Part shown: positions 21,809 to 33,140 of the stretch, piece after piece | How positions within the stretch are numbered: position 1 is the stretch's first letter | Layout of the letters: each line of letters starts with the position of its first letter | Assembly: GCF_000344685.1 (NCBI RefSeq) | Contig: NW_006920416.1 | Span: 1,696,526 to 1,760,525 of the forward strand | DNA length: 64,000 nucleotides | From: Gloeophyllum trabeum ATCC 11539 | Taxonomy: Eukaryota; Basidiomycota; Agaricomycetes; Gloeophyllales; Gloeophyllaceae | Direction of reading: 5' to 3' | Made by a program: the position numbers and the translations under genes | The notes under the pieces: generated by a model | The model's input: only the letters and a program-made list of their open reading frames with translations | Databases searched by the model: none | Told to the model about the DNA's origin: nothing

Positions 21809-24056
21809 ATGATCGCTTCTCTCAGTTTATTGGGCGTACTTGCCATACTGGTCGCTATATACCGCAAATACTCGAAGGTATCATTGGATGACGTTCCGGG
21901 ACCTCAGCCAGAGTCGTTCCTCTTAGGTACACCCATGCCCGAGATCTCCGGCGAGCGAGAGGTGCTTAATTATCTTCAGGTAACATGCGCGAGCTGTTGC
22001 AAAGCGGGGCTAGCGAAGCCGACTTCAGATGGCAGAGACAATTTGGAGGAGTTGTCAAATTCAAGGGACCGCTCGGGGTGAGATCGCCCGCTTCTCTGAT
22101 TAATCTTCAGAAATTTCAAACTCATTAACACCCGGTCTGTGAGGTAATCAGGAAAACAGACTGATGATATCAGATCCCAAAGCGCTTCAGTATCTGACCC
22201 ATAGCTCGGTATATCACTATACGAAGTCGAACGGGTTCCGCAAGGCCATTGGTCGGATTCTCAATGGTATGGGTCTTGTGGCCGCCGAGGGCGACGTGCA
22301 CAGGAGGCAGAGGAAGGTCATGCTCCCTGCTTTTGGCGGTCCGGAGTCCAAAGCACTCTTCCCTGTATTCAAGTCCATATCCGAAGACGTAATGTTCCTT
22401 TCACACTAATGGAGGGCGTTCATTGACTTCATGTAGCTTGTCTCCCGCTGGCAAGAACTCATCGACTCCAGTGAAATGGGATCGACAGTCGTCAACGCAC
22501 CACGTTGGCTCAGCCGGGCAACGTTGGACGCTATTGGAGAAGGTTCGATTGCATTGCCTTGCCTCACGATCGCGTTCGATTCTGAATGAGCAAACCTAGC
22601 CGCGTTCGATTACAAGTTCGGCGCCTTGAGCGAGGAAGACTCGGAGCTGAAGAGGGCTTACAATAACATAGTGTACGTGCGTTCGCATGTGACACGGCAA
22701 CTGACTACTGAAATGAAGCTCTGTAGCTTGACGCTGTTCGGTCTCCCCTCTACCCCGCGCATTGTCATCGAAGCCATTTCGGAATGGCTACCCACAAAGC
22801 CGCTCGTATGGCTCTTCCAGAAGCTGCCCTTCCGTCGTTTTGCCCGTCTGCGCGAGGCAAGCCGGGCCTCTGTCCGCACCGCAGCCAGGCTGGTCGAAGA
22901 GAAAGGACAGGCTTTGCTAGAGGGTAAGGGAAATAAGGACGTGATGAGTCTTCTAGGTGGGTTCGTTCACTCGACGAGTGCCAGAAGAGCCACTGATCGA
23001 TGAATATAGTCAAAGCGAATGCCTCGGAGAACTACAAGGCGAGGTTGACCGATGAGGAACTCTACGCAGAAATGCGGTACGTATTTTCATCCGTTGTTGC
23101 AGTCAGGCAGTCCTGAGATCCGAAGCATCATCCTCTTCGCGGGACATGAAACGACATCCAACTCCCTAACCTGGATGCTTTGGGAGCTCGCGAAGAACCC
23201 CAAGATCCAGACGCGCCTGCGGGATGAAATAAGGGCTACTGAGGCTGCCATCCGGGCTCGCGGAGCCACCGAATTCTCCCTGGCCGATATCGAGAGCATG
23301 CACTACCTGCAGGCGTTCTTGAAGGTTCGTATACTCTCCTCACTCTCTCAGCCTGATGTTGACGGAGCGCACAGGAGGGACTGCGTTTTCACCCAGCTGC
23401 AAACAACATGTTTCGCGTGGCGATCCAAGATGACGTCGTACCTCTGTCAAAGCCTCTGCATCTCAAGTCTGGTAAGGTGGTCGGGGAGCTGGCAATCCCG
23501 GAAGGTACCAGCATAGTACTCTCTGTGGCTGCGTACAACAGGTACGACTCGATCCTGTTTCTCCCGTACGTTTGTTGACCCGCATGGCACTGCGATCAGG
23601 GACAAGGGCTTGTGGGGCGAGGACGCGGATGTCTTCAATCCGGAAAGGTGGCTCGATGGCGAGGGCAAGCACAAGAAAGACATCTCTGTCGGCGTCGTCG
23701 GAAATCTGTACGTTCTTCCTGTTCAGATCAAACGAAACTATCTACTTAACCCCTCTCAAGGATGACCTTCTCTTCGGGAGTTCGTTCGTGCATTGGCTGG
23801 CGCTTCGCGTCAGTAGCCCCGTCCAGTCTTCCATATACTTGATAGCACTGACCGACCTTCTTTTGAATCTATCCACAGTATGACGGAGATGCAGACGTTC
23901 CTCGTTGATTTGGTTAACAACTTCGAAATCGCGATCGCTTACCCGGAGAAGACCGTACGGCGGGAGGGTTCCGGGCTGGTCTTCCCGGTCGTAACTGGCG
24001 AGGAGGCTGAGGGGGTGCAGCTGCCCTTGAGGGTTTCGGTTGCGGCTAGGGAGTAG
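21809..24056 (+). CDS. Cytochrome P450 monooxygenase, arm A copy
   Basis: Twelve exons (21809-21926, 21980-22077, 22152-22388, 22437-22542, 22600-22672, 22727-22956, 23010-23076, 23126-23324, 23375-23541, 23600-23707, 23761-23808, 23879-24056) give 542 aa. Heme monooxygenase of the ER membrane: N-terminal anchor MIASLSLLGVLAILVAIYRKY, proline hinge DVPGPQPESF, I-helix FAGHETTSNSLTW, K-helix Glu-Gly-Leu-Arg (exon 9 start), FNPERW, and heme loop FSSGVRSCIGWRFA with the Cys ligand. The donor for intron 1 lies inside an open frame (FLLG then GTACAC), so a naive reading runs on wrongly; splicing gives FLLGNMRELLQSG. Family within basidiomycete P450s is not assigned. Its twin is at 50391-52648; a diverged third gene is at 38119-40413. 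Confidence 0.92.
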
Positions 24057-24326
24057 CCGTGCCATATCTACGTCTGTCTGCTCGGTAGGACCTGGACCTG
24101 TGTTAGTCGTAGTAGTTTGATCAATCCCAACCTGTAACGTATATGATCGACTTTGGGCTCTTGCTGCATAAGAAAACGGTGACATTCAGAAGAACATCAC
24201 TACTGCTGAGGGTGTCCATCGCAACAGGAAGCCGGAAAGATGTATTTGCTGCGCATGCGGTTCCTCCAGTATTCGTACATAGTCGCTGATTCTAGTCCTC
24301 CATTGTCTCTCTGTCAAGCCATTTTA

Positions 24327-24932
24327 TCAATCGGTTGCGGGAGGGTGAGGTCTGGCGAGGTTGATCGGTGCAGCTTTATCGACTCTGGTCTGCCACAGAT
24401 GGATGATACGTCGGTTATCGCCCGAGTCCCCTGCCACGGAGGAGTCGTGATCGATCCTGTTTCGAGCAGAAGTCCGATAAGGCTGGAGTCAATAAGATAC
24501 GCTGTGAGTCACGCACTTAGCACTGAACGTGACTTGAGTGTGTCGTTGTGCAGGTGCCGCTCGGATACGCAGCTTCATCTTGCGCGTGACGTTAAAGAAC
24601 CCGGCTACTATGCCCACCTTTCAAAAGACTTATCAGCACTTGTTACACCTAGATATACTGAAAACGAAGTGAGATACCTTATCATCGCCTTCCTTTGGCA
24701 GCGACGAGATATCCTGCCATTCCACTTTTGCGCTTTGAGCTGCGAACCTTGTGCTCAACAGATCACTCTTGGCCTTGTCTAGCGATACAATCTCGTGGTT
24801 GATTAGAGTCTCTGCGTTTGACGCAAAACAGGAGTCGAAAGCCCCGTGAAATGCATCCTCTTCCGTTGACTCCCACAAGGCTGCAATGTGGGACTGAGCC
24901 CAGGACTCGAGATCGGGAACTTGGCTAGCCAT
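24327..24932 (-). CDS. NTF2/SnoaL-like small protein, arm A copy
   Basis: Three minus-strand exons (24678-24932, 24517-24617, 24327-24456) give 161 aa: WAQSHIAALWESTEEDAFH..., then GIVAGFFNVTRKMKLRIRAA, ending NLARPHPPATD. Length and the alternation of an N-terminal helical region with beta-like segments suggest the NTF2/SnoaL fold (cyclases, isomerases and binding proteins), but I cannot confirm it; no catalytic residue is assigned. It is tail-to-tail with the P450, which would suit a shared pathway. The frame is also open upstream to an ATG at 25040, adding about 36 Arg-rich residues, open in both arms as well; a TATAAA reads only about 10 bases before ATG 24932, so the longer start is a real alternative. 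Confidence 0.65.
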
Positions 24933-25580
24933 TGGGGAGGATTTATAGAGCGCGTTGTATGATGACAGAGGGCGCTGCCTTGGTCTCAAGCGGGCCAACT
25001 CAACTCGTAATGTACGCGCTGGAGGAAACGCGATGGGCATCAAGACTCAGAAGAGTCTTAACGCCACAATGTCGCCACCAGCGTCGAGCATCAGTGACGT
25101 AATTTCCAATATCGCGATTCATTACGGCAACCCCGAATTTCGATTTCAGTCACGGAAGACAGAGACGCTGACTCACTCTTGTCTTACATATGTGCGAACC
25201 CACAATCCACTGGAAGAGACGTGAAAGGTAATGCATTGGTCTTATATCACTACACCAGAATTCAAGCCCCGGTACATAGGACTGTCGCAACTTTATACCC
25301 ACGTAAGTCACTCGGACAGATGAGGATCATGGCATCATGCCCCCTTCCGTACGTTGGTTAAGGTGCTGACGGCAAACACCCTCCTTGAATTGGTGACGAC
25401 GTGATGCCGTCCAGTACTCAGTTAAGGTGCGGGTGCTCAGTCGTCATGTTATCATGTGAAGTATGTAAGATACACATCTCTTAGACTATTCCTGGAAGAA
25501 TATTAGTATCCCCATCGCAAAGATTCTCCCTTCACTCCGATTGAGCTCATGTTTAATGCAGCAGGGGTTTGGAGGGTCGT

Positions 25581-28113
25581 TCAACAAAATGGCAGGAACG
25601 TAAGCGCGAATCGCATGATCTCCAATTTGCTGGCCTCAGCCTCGTAGTTGGGAAGGCGTGGAAGAGCTGCAGATATCCAGCCTGTTCGAGTGGCCATGTA
25701 TGCCTCTGGTGACTTGACGCACGCGTACTCGAAGTACGCCGGATACCAGCCAGCCATCCCCCAGTCCATTACCCACAGCTTGTTAGAATCATCCAAGATA
25801 AGATTCATCGGGCAGAGGTCCTGGTGGGTGAAGACGAGGGGATATTCGTCGCTGAACAGAGGATGTGTGCGAGAGGACTGCGAAAGCTTTCGGTTCAGCC
25901 ATGAAAGCAGGTCTTGGTAGGTCTTGAATGGGCCAGCGCCGTACTGCGTCCACCACTGCCCCTCGCACTTTCCGCCGTCAAGTGGCCCGGGAGTGTGTCC
26001 TTCAGACGAGAGGAATCTCAACTCGGTCACATATTCCGTAAACTGGTCCAAAACTTCTTCTCTGAGGGGATTAGACAGTTCTTCCCAGCAGTCTTGCAAC
26101 GTCCTACCGCGAATTAGTCGCATTACAATGTAGGTGTCATGCTCCTTCTTGAATACGAGGAGTACCGAGGGCACTGGGATGCTGGTGTTCTCGGAGACGA
26201 GCATGATACTCTGAGCCTCGGCGGCTTTGACGAAATGACCATACTTGACCACGAGATCGTGCGGTATCTGGACAACCTTCGTACTGTGGCTGCTGATAAC
26301 CTGCCCGTGCGGGAGCAGCTCCAGGACACGCTCGGGTGTAATGTCCTGTGTTAGGTCGGGGTGAGAAAAGATCACCTGGGGGGGCTCTGGCCTACGGGAA
26401 GCACAGATATCAGAGAGATATCAATCGGGGCACCTCAACTTGAACACTCACTGGGGCGGAGGAGGCACAATATAGTTGCTCTGACAGGGAGAATTTAGAA
26501 CCGATACCTGGAGGGAAATTGATGCACACTGACTAGTATCACTTCTAATCCCTCTGGTATGACTGCGTCATCAGACGGAGGTCTGGATAGAATCAGTCCC
26601 CGGAGGTCTTGAGGCACTTGTACCGCACATGCGTTATCGGCTCTGCCAGCACTATTGAACAGTTTCTCGAGGAAATCCAATCGGGTCGGTGGTAAACCCA
26701 GGTGGGTACACCCTATCGCGTCGAGGCTTGCACCTGTACACCATTCTTCCTCTTCCTTAGGCATATAAAACAATGTACCGAAGCGCTAGTAAACGGGAGT
26801 CGGTACCTCAAATCATTGTCATTGAGACAGAGACTTACAGTGAAGACGAGCCACATGGCGAGACATAGCGATTCATCCGTGGGGAGGGACAACGCTAGAA
26901 ATCGAGTAGCGCCCACCAGGAAGAACTGAATGTCGCGATGCAGTAGGACAGCAATGACGTCTTCGTGGGTCACGGCCTTCCAATGCGTTTGATTGGTATC
27001 ATCGCTCTCTGGGATGTAACATGCGATAGGCGACTGTTGGTCATGATCGTGAGAGGCCAGCAAGTCCCGCCTGTCCTTCGACGAGTTCGAGTCTGGCGCG
27101 ATCGGAAGTAGCTTATACCCGTCCCCGTCAATATCAATCTCTACGGGCTGCCCATGGCGAATAGTGCTGAGGCATGTCGTGTTGCATACCACGGCGCGAC
27201 AGTTCGGAATTTCGGGGCACGTAAAATCCGAGCGTTGATACGTATCGGAGTCCAGGACAACAAGGGCAGCATCGCGCAGAAGCGTGGCCAACATGGCCAC
27301 AGCCAGGCGCGGTAAGTCCTCGAGGAGTACGACGACAGAATCACCCTTCCCGACGCCCATATACGACAACTTCTCTGCCAATCGAGTGGCCCGACTAAAA
27401 GTGTCAAGGTAGGTTACTGACGAATCAAGGTCGGCATTTCCGTCAAAGCGGCATAAGGAAATGGCAGGACGCAGAGGATCGTGAGCGGTCCTCTCGTGGA
27501 AGATATCTTGTAGTCGACGATGGCTTGCTATTGAAGGCGGCACAAAGACTTGGTATCGACTCGGCCCATCAACATTCCCCAGCAATGTGTCCTCCAACGA
27601 AGTTTGGAACGTGCGTTTCGGATCTACCGATCCGCCGAGGAGCAGCACTCTCAGAGCCTGGTGAATGTGGCGCAGAAACCAACTCGCTCGTGGCGTCTTT
27701 ACTGTTGTGGAGTCGAAGGTCACCTGAAGAATGTCTTGTGCAGGAGTTGCAACAACAGTAATGATAACGGGAACCGACAACGCAATAGCGCGTTCCGACG
27801 GGGATGGCGAAGGATCCACAGATACCGCAACCGCCGCTGGGGCAGCGCACTCGCGCAATTCAGGTGCCCATGCTTTGGTCTGATTGTCATTCATCGTGGG
27901 CATGAAAACTTCCTGACATGCTGAAAACCGGAAGAATTTGTAGGCAATCGGAGAGTCAGGATAATGGTGGCGTAGTGCGAGACCCACTGCTCTGCAAAGC
28001 ACAATATCATCATCCACTTTGAGATCGACGTTGAGAGTCCTCGAGCGCCACACTGGAGAACGCGGACCAGGTGTCACCCATCCGGGAGGAATGTCGAGAA
28101 GAGTTCCGACCAT
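25581..28113 (-). CDS. Fusion of degenerate NRPS C/A segment with APH-type kinase, arm A
   Basis: Four exons (26839-28113, 26534-26785, 26452-26480, 25581-26391) give 788 aa. The first about 170 residues resemble the end of an NRPS condensation domain (SWFLRHIHQALRVLL). Next is the start of an adenylation domain (SVTYLDTFSRATRLAEKL, MGVGKGDSVVVLLEDLPRLA) in which the ATP-binding core is lost: where TSGTTGxPKG is expected stands YIPESDDTNQTHWKAVTHED. The last about 265 residues are a complete APH/choline-kinase-like phosphotransferase with HQDLCPMNLILD and MDWGMAGWYP. The kinase part has no own ATG (its frame opens with GTG), and exon phases join it to the NRPS part, as in arm B. The product may phosphorylate a small molecule. 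An earlier in-frame start upstream of Met 28113 is possible (frame open to about 28230). Confidence 0.75.
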
Positions 28114-28840
28114 ACGGAGTGAAAGGAGGCGGACAGAATGGGCAGGCTGCGGCGTGGCGTAGTAAGTCCAGTTGAACTCCTCGCCACGTCCCGGAAGAAT
28201 CTTCAGCCGCAATGGATCGGGACGCCACCGCTTACAGCCATGAAGGAAGTGCTGCTCGTCGAGTCTTCACCGCCCAATTTGTATTGAAGCACTTTGGTGG
28301 CACCATGTCCAGTGCTGTGTTTCTCTGCCAATCTGAGATCCTTACCACTAATTCGACTAAGCTCGCGCACTACATGGGAAGAACTTAAAAGATGAAAGAC
28401 TCTGCTTTAGGTGACACTTCAAAAACTTATTATACCGGAATATAAACCCGCGTCGACCAATTCCAGCTGACACTTCCGACGCGTTCGAAGAGACGAGGGC
28501 GGGAACAGGTATAATCCCGACAACATAAGGGCATGATCCCTTAAAAACGTTCGCAGGTGCTATCTCACTTACGGAAATGGGTCTGTTATACGGATTGACC
28601 TCCACTTCGTCGGATGTAATATGCCCGATGCCGGAGCAGTGACTCTTAAAGTGCTCTCGACATATGAAGCAATTCCTATGAGCAGAATGCTTCTAGAGCA
28701 ACATGGGAGGTGGCGCGCCGTAGTATGAGCCGTGGCGCATTTGTGGGCCCCCTCCTTGTGAGTCGTATATAAGCAAGCCAGGATGCAAGAGAGACGGCCA
28801 GGGAAAAGACGCACATCCAATTCCCTCCGCACTTTCCAAC
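28114..28840. other. Divergent region between fusion gene and orphan gene
   Basis: No further gene resolved. The part 28114-28310 may hold a first exon of the fusion gene (a frame starting with MVPP is kept in both arms), but splice sites differ between the arms. A TATATAAG near 28756 lies about 80 bases before the orphan-gene ATG at 28841. Confidence 0.4.
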
Positions 28841-29338
28841 ATGTCTGTGTTCAGTTCCGACCCCAACCTCCCCAATCCCTATGTCGACGACGCAGCCAGG
28901 GTTTATCTCGGGACTCCCTGTACTACAGTCTATATCGCGGCCGACAGGCCCCAGGTACGAGCAGAGCGCCAGGACGCGGTAAATCATTGGCGAATTTGGT
29001 TTGTGTTACCGAATAACGCCGGGTCAATAAACCTAGCCATGGTGAAGTCCAGTCTCCAGCGGTTGGAAGGTACCCTGGGGGTGATATACAAACCATATGC
29101 TCTCACATCGAATCGCATGATCGCCATCGAGGCCACTCCGATGCCCGGCCTCACAGTCAAACAGGTCTTGGACTACATAATCCAGGAAGGCAGACTGCGA
29201 TATCGGTTCACGCCCTCCGTCAAGGGATGCACCTTCTGGGTCGAAACTGTAACTCGCGACATGGAAGAGAATGGATGGATCAGGAAGCCGGCCAATGCCC
29301 CATACAGCAGTAGGACGGTGTCAGAGGAAGTGACTTAA
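28841..29338 (+). CDS. Small fungal orphan-family protein, arm A copy, shortened by a nonsense codon
   Basis: One exon of 165 codons: SDPNLPNPYVDD, then VYIAADRPQVRAE, NHWRIWFVLPNN, GLTVKQVLDYII, and GRLRYRFTPSVKGCTFWVE. The pattern NHW, then a charged helix, then RYRFT-x-x-x-x-GC-x-FW reminds me of the uncharacterised fungal family DUF7770; this is a tentative assignment. Compared with the arm B copy, the codon after EEVT is TAA instead of TTA; the reading frame downstream (RTQYFYM...GTFFS) is still open to 29429, so this stop is recent and removes about 30 residues. The protein may still fold. No signal peptide or membrane segment. Confidence 0.6.
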   Translation: MSVFSSDPNLPNPYVDDAARVYLGTPCTTVYIAADRPQVRAERQDAVNHWRIWFVLPNNAGSINLAMVKSSLQRLEGTLGVIYKPYALTSNRMIAIEATPMPGLTVKQVLDYIIQEGRLRYRFTPSVKGCTFWVETVTRDMEENGWIRKPANAPYSSRTVSEEVT

Positions 29339-29614
29339 CGCACTCAATACTTCTATATGACGGACCCCGGGACTGGCCAGGTCGTCTGTGCACCTTTCCC
29401 ATCCGTTCATGGGACCTTCTTCTCTTGAACGGCTTCACCGGTGAGGAAATCGTCCTTGCGCAAAGTTCTGTCGCTAACGACTCCTCTTTCCAGGTATCCG
29501 ACACAGACTTCTTCTGTTGTATTTCTAGCGCACCGTGTTTCGAATTGTTATCGTTGCTGTCTCAGCAGGCTTGTAAGCCATGTACCATGTCTCTGTCGTC
29601 TATGTAAACCATCA

Positions 29615-29956
29615 TCAGCTACGTGTATTCGAAAAGTGAAATGTCATCAGTGCACCTATAGCATACCCCGCGTCTGAGACGGGCTGTGACACAGTGAGAG
29701 CGACGCCCTTGACAGCATTGAGTATCATATCTGAGCCTTCGAGGTTCTTGCCACGGTGCGTGGCGAGTCGGCCTAACAGAGACCGTCCTTTGTACTTTCG
29801 GCTGAAAAGTGGTCGAATGAGGTCGGAATACCTTCCCATATAAAACCTGCTGGAGTTCCCTTCTCGGACACTTGATACGATAAACGGTCGAATTCCGTCT
29901 GTCGAGTAATCGCGAGAACACAATGTACAGGTCGGAGTTTGAAGATTCGGAATCAT
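29615..29956 (-). CDS. Possible small hypothetical protein at the arm A edge
   Basis: A 113-codon minus-strand frame ending GKNLEGSDMILNAVKGVALTVSQPVSD... A related stretch (KDLEGPDMILNVVNGAAVTVSQPVSE) reads on the plus strand at about 44180-44260 in arm B, so the last 45 residues lie within the duplicated block and keep sense in both copies. Upstream residues and the start are not supported by anything I recognise, and exons may be missing. Confidence 0.25.
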   Translation of the reverse strand: MIPNLQTPTCTLCSRDYSTDGIRPFIVSSVREGNSSRFYMGRYSDLIRPLFSRKYKGRSLLGRLATHRGKNLEGSDMILNAVKGVALTVSQPVSDAGYAIGALMTFHFSNTRS

Positions 29957-31422
29957 AGCCCACTTCCCACGACCTCGACGCCTGCCACCGCCATATACTT
30001 ACTGTTGCGCCGGTCGTCGTCGTCCGCGACACCGCAAATACTATAATGAGCGGTTCCAGTGGTATTTATGTCCCTTCTTTCTAGATAAGTATAATACTGT
30101 CGTAGGCTAGATGCTGGCTGCGGCTCCGTCACCTAGATGTACTTCTGGATCCCGTCTCTCCACAAAGTCTGACGTGTGTCCATGTTGTAGGTCTCATAAT
30201 TGATTGGTCATTGCGCAGTGAGGATGGCACTCATTGTACAATATGTTTAATGAATTTAAGATATCCTAATAGAATTCCCGTCCACCTCACCAGCATCGCC
30301 AGTATCTAGCTATGAGAGTAAGTAGGCGAGGCCCTCCCTGAGGCTGTGGCATGAGCTTACACTGAATAGCAACTTGCACATAAGCCTTAGTGTTGGCGTA
30401 GTCAATGCGAACATGGATAAGGAGCCTGGAGCAAGCTGGGGGGGGATGCATAATTCAGTGTCAGGGCCGGTGTCGTACTGTTCTACATAGAGAATATATG
30501 GAGTTACTGCCTCAGCCGTGTTGTAAACTGACCCCAAGGGGCCCCAGAGCGCAGGAATGGCCATCTATATCACCAGACGAGAATAGACCACTAAACAGTC
30601 GGAAAATGTTATGTTCAGCCATCCTTATGGGGATCGAAATTCAATTTGGTGGGACAAAGTGATACGGTGTGTTTCGTACGATAACTGTACAATTTCAGTC
30701 CTCTACCGGTCGCAATTAATTTTTCTAGCGAACGTATGTGTCGGTGGATTTTAGACCGGTCTCGCGCCTCCAGAGATTGCCTCTGTCGACATCGCGTTTG
30801 AAGGGATAGCGAAAGGCCCCAGCATGCGCACACGCACTCAGAGATGTATCAGAGGACCTCAGCTCTACCTATCCCATGCTGGACGTCTCCCCTCCAGACT
30901 TCGCTGATAGAGTCGCGGAAGGAGAAAGCGTCTTTCCGAGTCGCGAAACCCAGGTCATAAATACCCCGTCATAGCTGAGACTTACCCACAACTTTCCACT
31001 GAGCGAGTTGCAATACGCTCATGACCACCCTCTTGTAGCCTGATCAAGGGCAGAACTACGGATGTTCTCCCCTCAATGCTGATGAGACAGGCTGGTCACG
31101 AGCCTAGGATCTTAAGCTCGCGCAGTATTTTTTCGCACCGGATAATGCCACAACGATTCACGCACCTTGCCGTGAACCGTGCCAAAATGAGTGCTTTATG
31201 AAAGACAAACGAAGTAGCGGTACCTCATCACACCTGACAGTGTTTTACGACGTTCAGTAAGTCCTGTTGATCCCAGTCAGTGTCGGCAGGAAGAGAAAAC
31301 ACGCGGCGAATCGTCAGAGCCGGTGATAGCTCGCAATAGCCCATGAAACTGTTTGCCTGGTGCCCTTACGAAGAAGAACCCGAGCGGCGGACATCCACGA
31401 AATACGTATACCTGTGTCCTCC
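29957..31422. other. Unique stretch between arm A and the PL14-like gene
   Basis: No supported gene. A minus-strand frame 30310-30564 (85 codons) is open but unrecognised. AT-rich patches around 30240 and 30650. Confidence 0.4.
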
Positions 31423-32531
31423 TCAAATGAGTATAGCACCAGACACGCCCGCAAACCACGCCCTCTGGTCCTTGGGGGACGCCCACTCAGGGCTCGAACC
31501 TATATACCGCATCATAAGGATAATACAAACCATGCGGAACGAACGATGCATAGACGCACCTCCAAAAAATGTCTGGAAATGCAAGCCCTGGACATGCGAG
31601 ACCGCGTCATCGCGCAGAGTCAAGCCCTGAACGCTAATCACGGAAGTGCCGTCTATGTATACCTCCACTTCCCCTGCATCCCACATTCAAACCACACCCA
31701 GATACCCACATAACATGGGGAAACAGCAGCTTACCGTTCTCCTGCCCAATATCATTCAGCCTCACCCGCTGCGCCACCGTCGTCCACCTCCCGCCTTCAA
31801 AGCCAAACGCGCCCCGCCCGACCGAGAACCCGTAGTCGCCATTTGGTCTGGACCCGGGCACGGCGAGCATGCGGGCGGCGTTGGGCGCGGTGAGGGGGAG
31901 GTAGGCGTAGAGCTCGCCTTGCCCGTTGTCTCTACTGGGGTTGTAGGTGGACGTTGAACAGGGGGAGGGGGAAGCGTACCTCCACATGAGCCTGAGGTCG
32001 AAGCACTGGCACCTCGCTTTCGTCCGCCCGCCGGAGCAGCCGTACGCCAGGTCGCCCACACCGCCGACTACACCATTCCAAATTCACCGATTCACATCGA
32101 ATTCGAAATCCTAGTCGATACTTGAATGTAAGAAATCGACTCACACATCCCAGGCAGCTTCCCCCCCTTCCCCCACGCGAACCCCTCCTCGAACAGCACC
32201 TCGTACTCCATCAGCACCTCCCGCGCCCCCGCGATCTCGTACCTGAACCCCTCCGGCCCGCCCAAGTAGAACCCGAACCCGCCGGGGATCGCGCTGGAGG
32301 GGTTGACGCTGCCCGCGGGGTAGAACGCTTCCCATGCCACCTCACCGCATGACGGAGGGGGGAGGGGAGGGGTAGTGAGAGGGTGCGGGAGGTGCGCGGA
32401 GGAGTTGTGTACGCCCAGGACGGCGTCGGAGAGGGGGGTGCGGCCGATGGGAAAGGGGGGGAGGGGGACGTGGTGAAGCCTATGAGGATGCGAGAAGGGG
32501 GGATCGGGAAGAGGGCGGAGGCGGGAGGCAT
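31423..32531 (-). CDS. PL14-like polysaccharide lyase-domain protein, probably functional copy
   Basis: Minus-strand exons 32145-(about 32490), 31980-32067, 31735-31931, 31560-31673 and 31423-31499 join in phase. The product reads EVAWEAFYPAGSVNPSSAIPGG, KLPGMFGGVGDLAYGCSGGR, CQCFDLRLMWR, GQGELYAYLPL, GFSVGRGAFGFEGGRWTTVAQRVRLND, HFQTFFGGSSPEWASPKDQ. This is the pattern of fungal PL14 (alginate/glucuronan lyase-like) proteins: K-L-P-G, a Cys-rich GGR loop, R-L-M-W-R, the G-x-W-T-x-x-x-Q-x-V strand and FFGG...WA-S-P-x-D. Activity and substrate are inferred from the family. The 5' end is unresolved: the frame before SCGEVAWEAF (HHVPLPPFPIGRTPLSDAVLG) contains no ATG and meets the frame of ATG 32531 only with a one-base shift or an unseen exon. 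Two decayed copies lie at 41417-42165 and 42800-43460. Confidence 0.7.
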
Positions 32532-33140
32532 GGGATGATGAGAATCAGAGCGCGGCCGTGGATGGGAGGTAAGGCCGACACACCCAACTGCCTTATTCGG
32601 ACACGCTACTTATATTTGGCGTCGCACCTTGATAGTGTAATACTCGCGGTCATGTGACGCTACCGCTCGTGCTGTCGGACTTCGTCCTCTCGCGAAATTT
32701 GCCAAGTCCCCCTTTCGGCCCCTACAGCAAGGCGCGAGTCGCCGCGTCGAGTCGGGGCATCAATAGTGTATATCCCCATGCTACCATGACTTGTCACGAT
32801 TCACGAGTCATCATTTAGCATTGTTTATTCGTGCTTTGTAGGGGCGAAATAAGGCCAACTGTCGGCCTTACCTCCCCGTGGATGTCCGATGGCGGTCCAG
32901 TCAAGAGTGACACTGCAATGATCTTCCTTCGTGTAGTCTCTTTGCTGCAGAAATGAGGGCAACGGATACGCTTGGGTTGAATTATAACATGTAACAAGCC
33001 AACTACGATGGAAGAGTACACGAGACAAACGAAGGTAATCAAACAGCACTACGAAGGTACAGAATACACCCTACGAACACACATAAATAGTAAACAGCTC
33101 TGCCAATCGATGTCTCAGATCACGCGCATTATGCAAGGCA
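32532..33140. other. Intergenic region
   Basis: Nothing recognised; contains the PL14 upstream region and the 3' flank of the GPI-protein gene. Confidence 0.4.

Larger units (their letters stand above)
20120..29770 (+). repeat. Arm A of a ~10-kb inverted duplication
   Basis: Every gene in this stretch has a partner in reverse order and orientation at 44190-54205: P450 relic, P450, NTF2-like, fusion gene, orphan gene, and a short piece beyond (up to AGCCTTCGAGG near 29747). Homology begins at TAATGTGCCTTATTT (about 20132) and fades after about 29770. Coding parts look about 85-92% identical by eye, intergenic parts also align. The sum of paired coordinates falls smoothly from 74457 (P450 ATGs) to about 73940 (orphan genes), as expected for one inverted block with indels. 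Confidence 0.88.

Noticed and set aside
21809..22081. P450 N-terminus continuing as TPMPEISGEREVLNYLQ
   Set aside because: That stretch is intron 1 (GTACAC...TTCAG); removing it restores the conserved FLLGN-M-R-E-L-L-Q join in all three intact P450s.
30310..30564. 85-codon minus-strand frame with a plausible donor after LLFS
   Set aside because: No recognisable domain, no partner copy and no confirmed next exon; kept only as a possibility.
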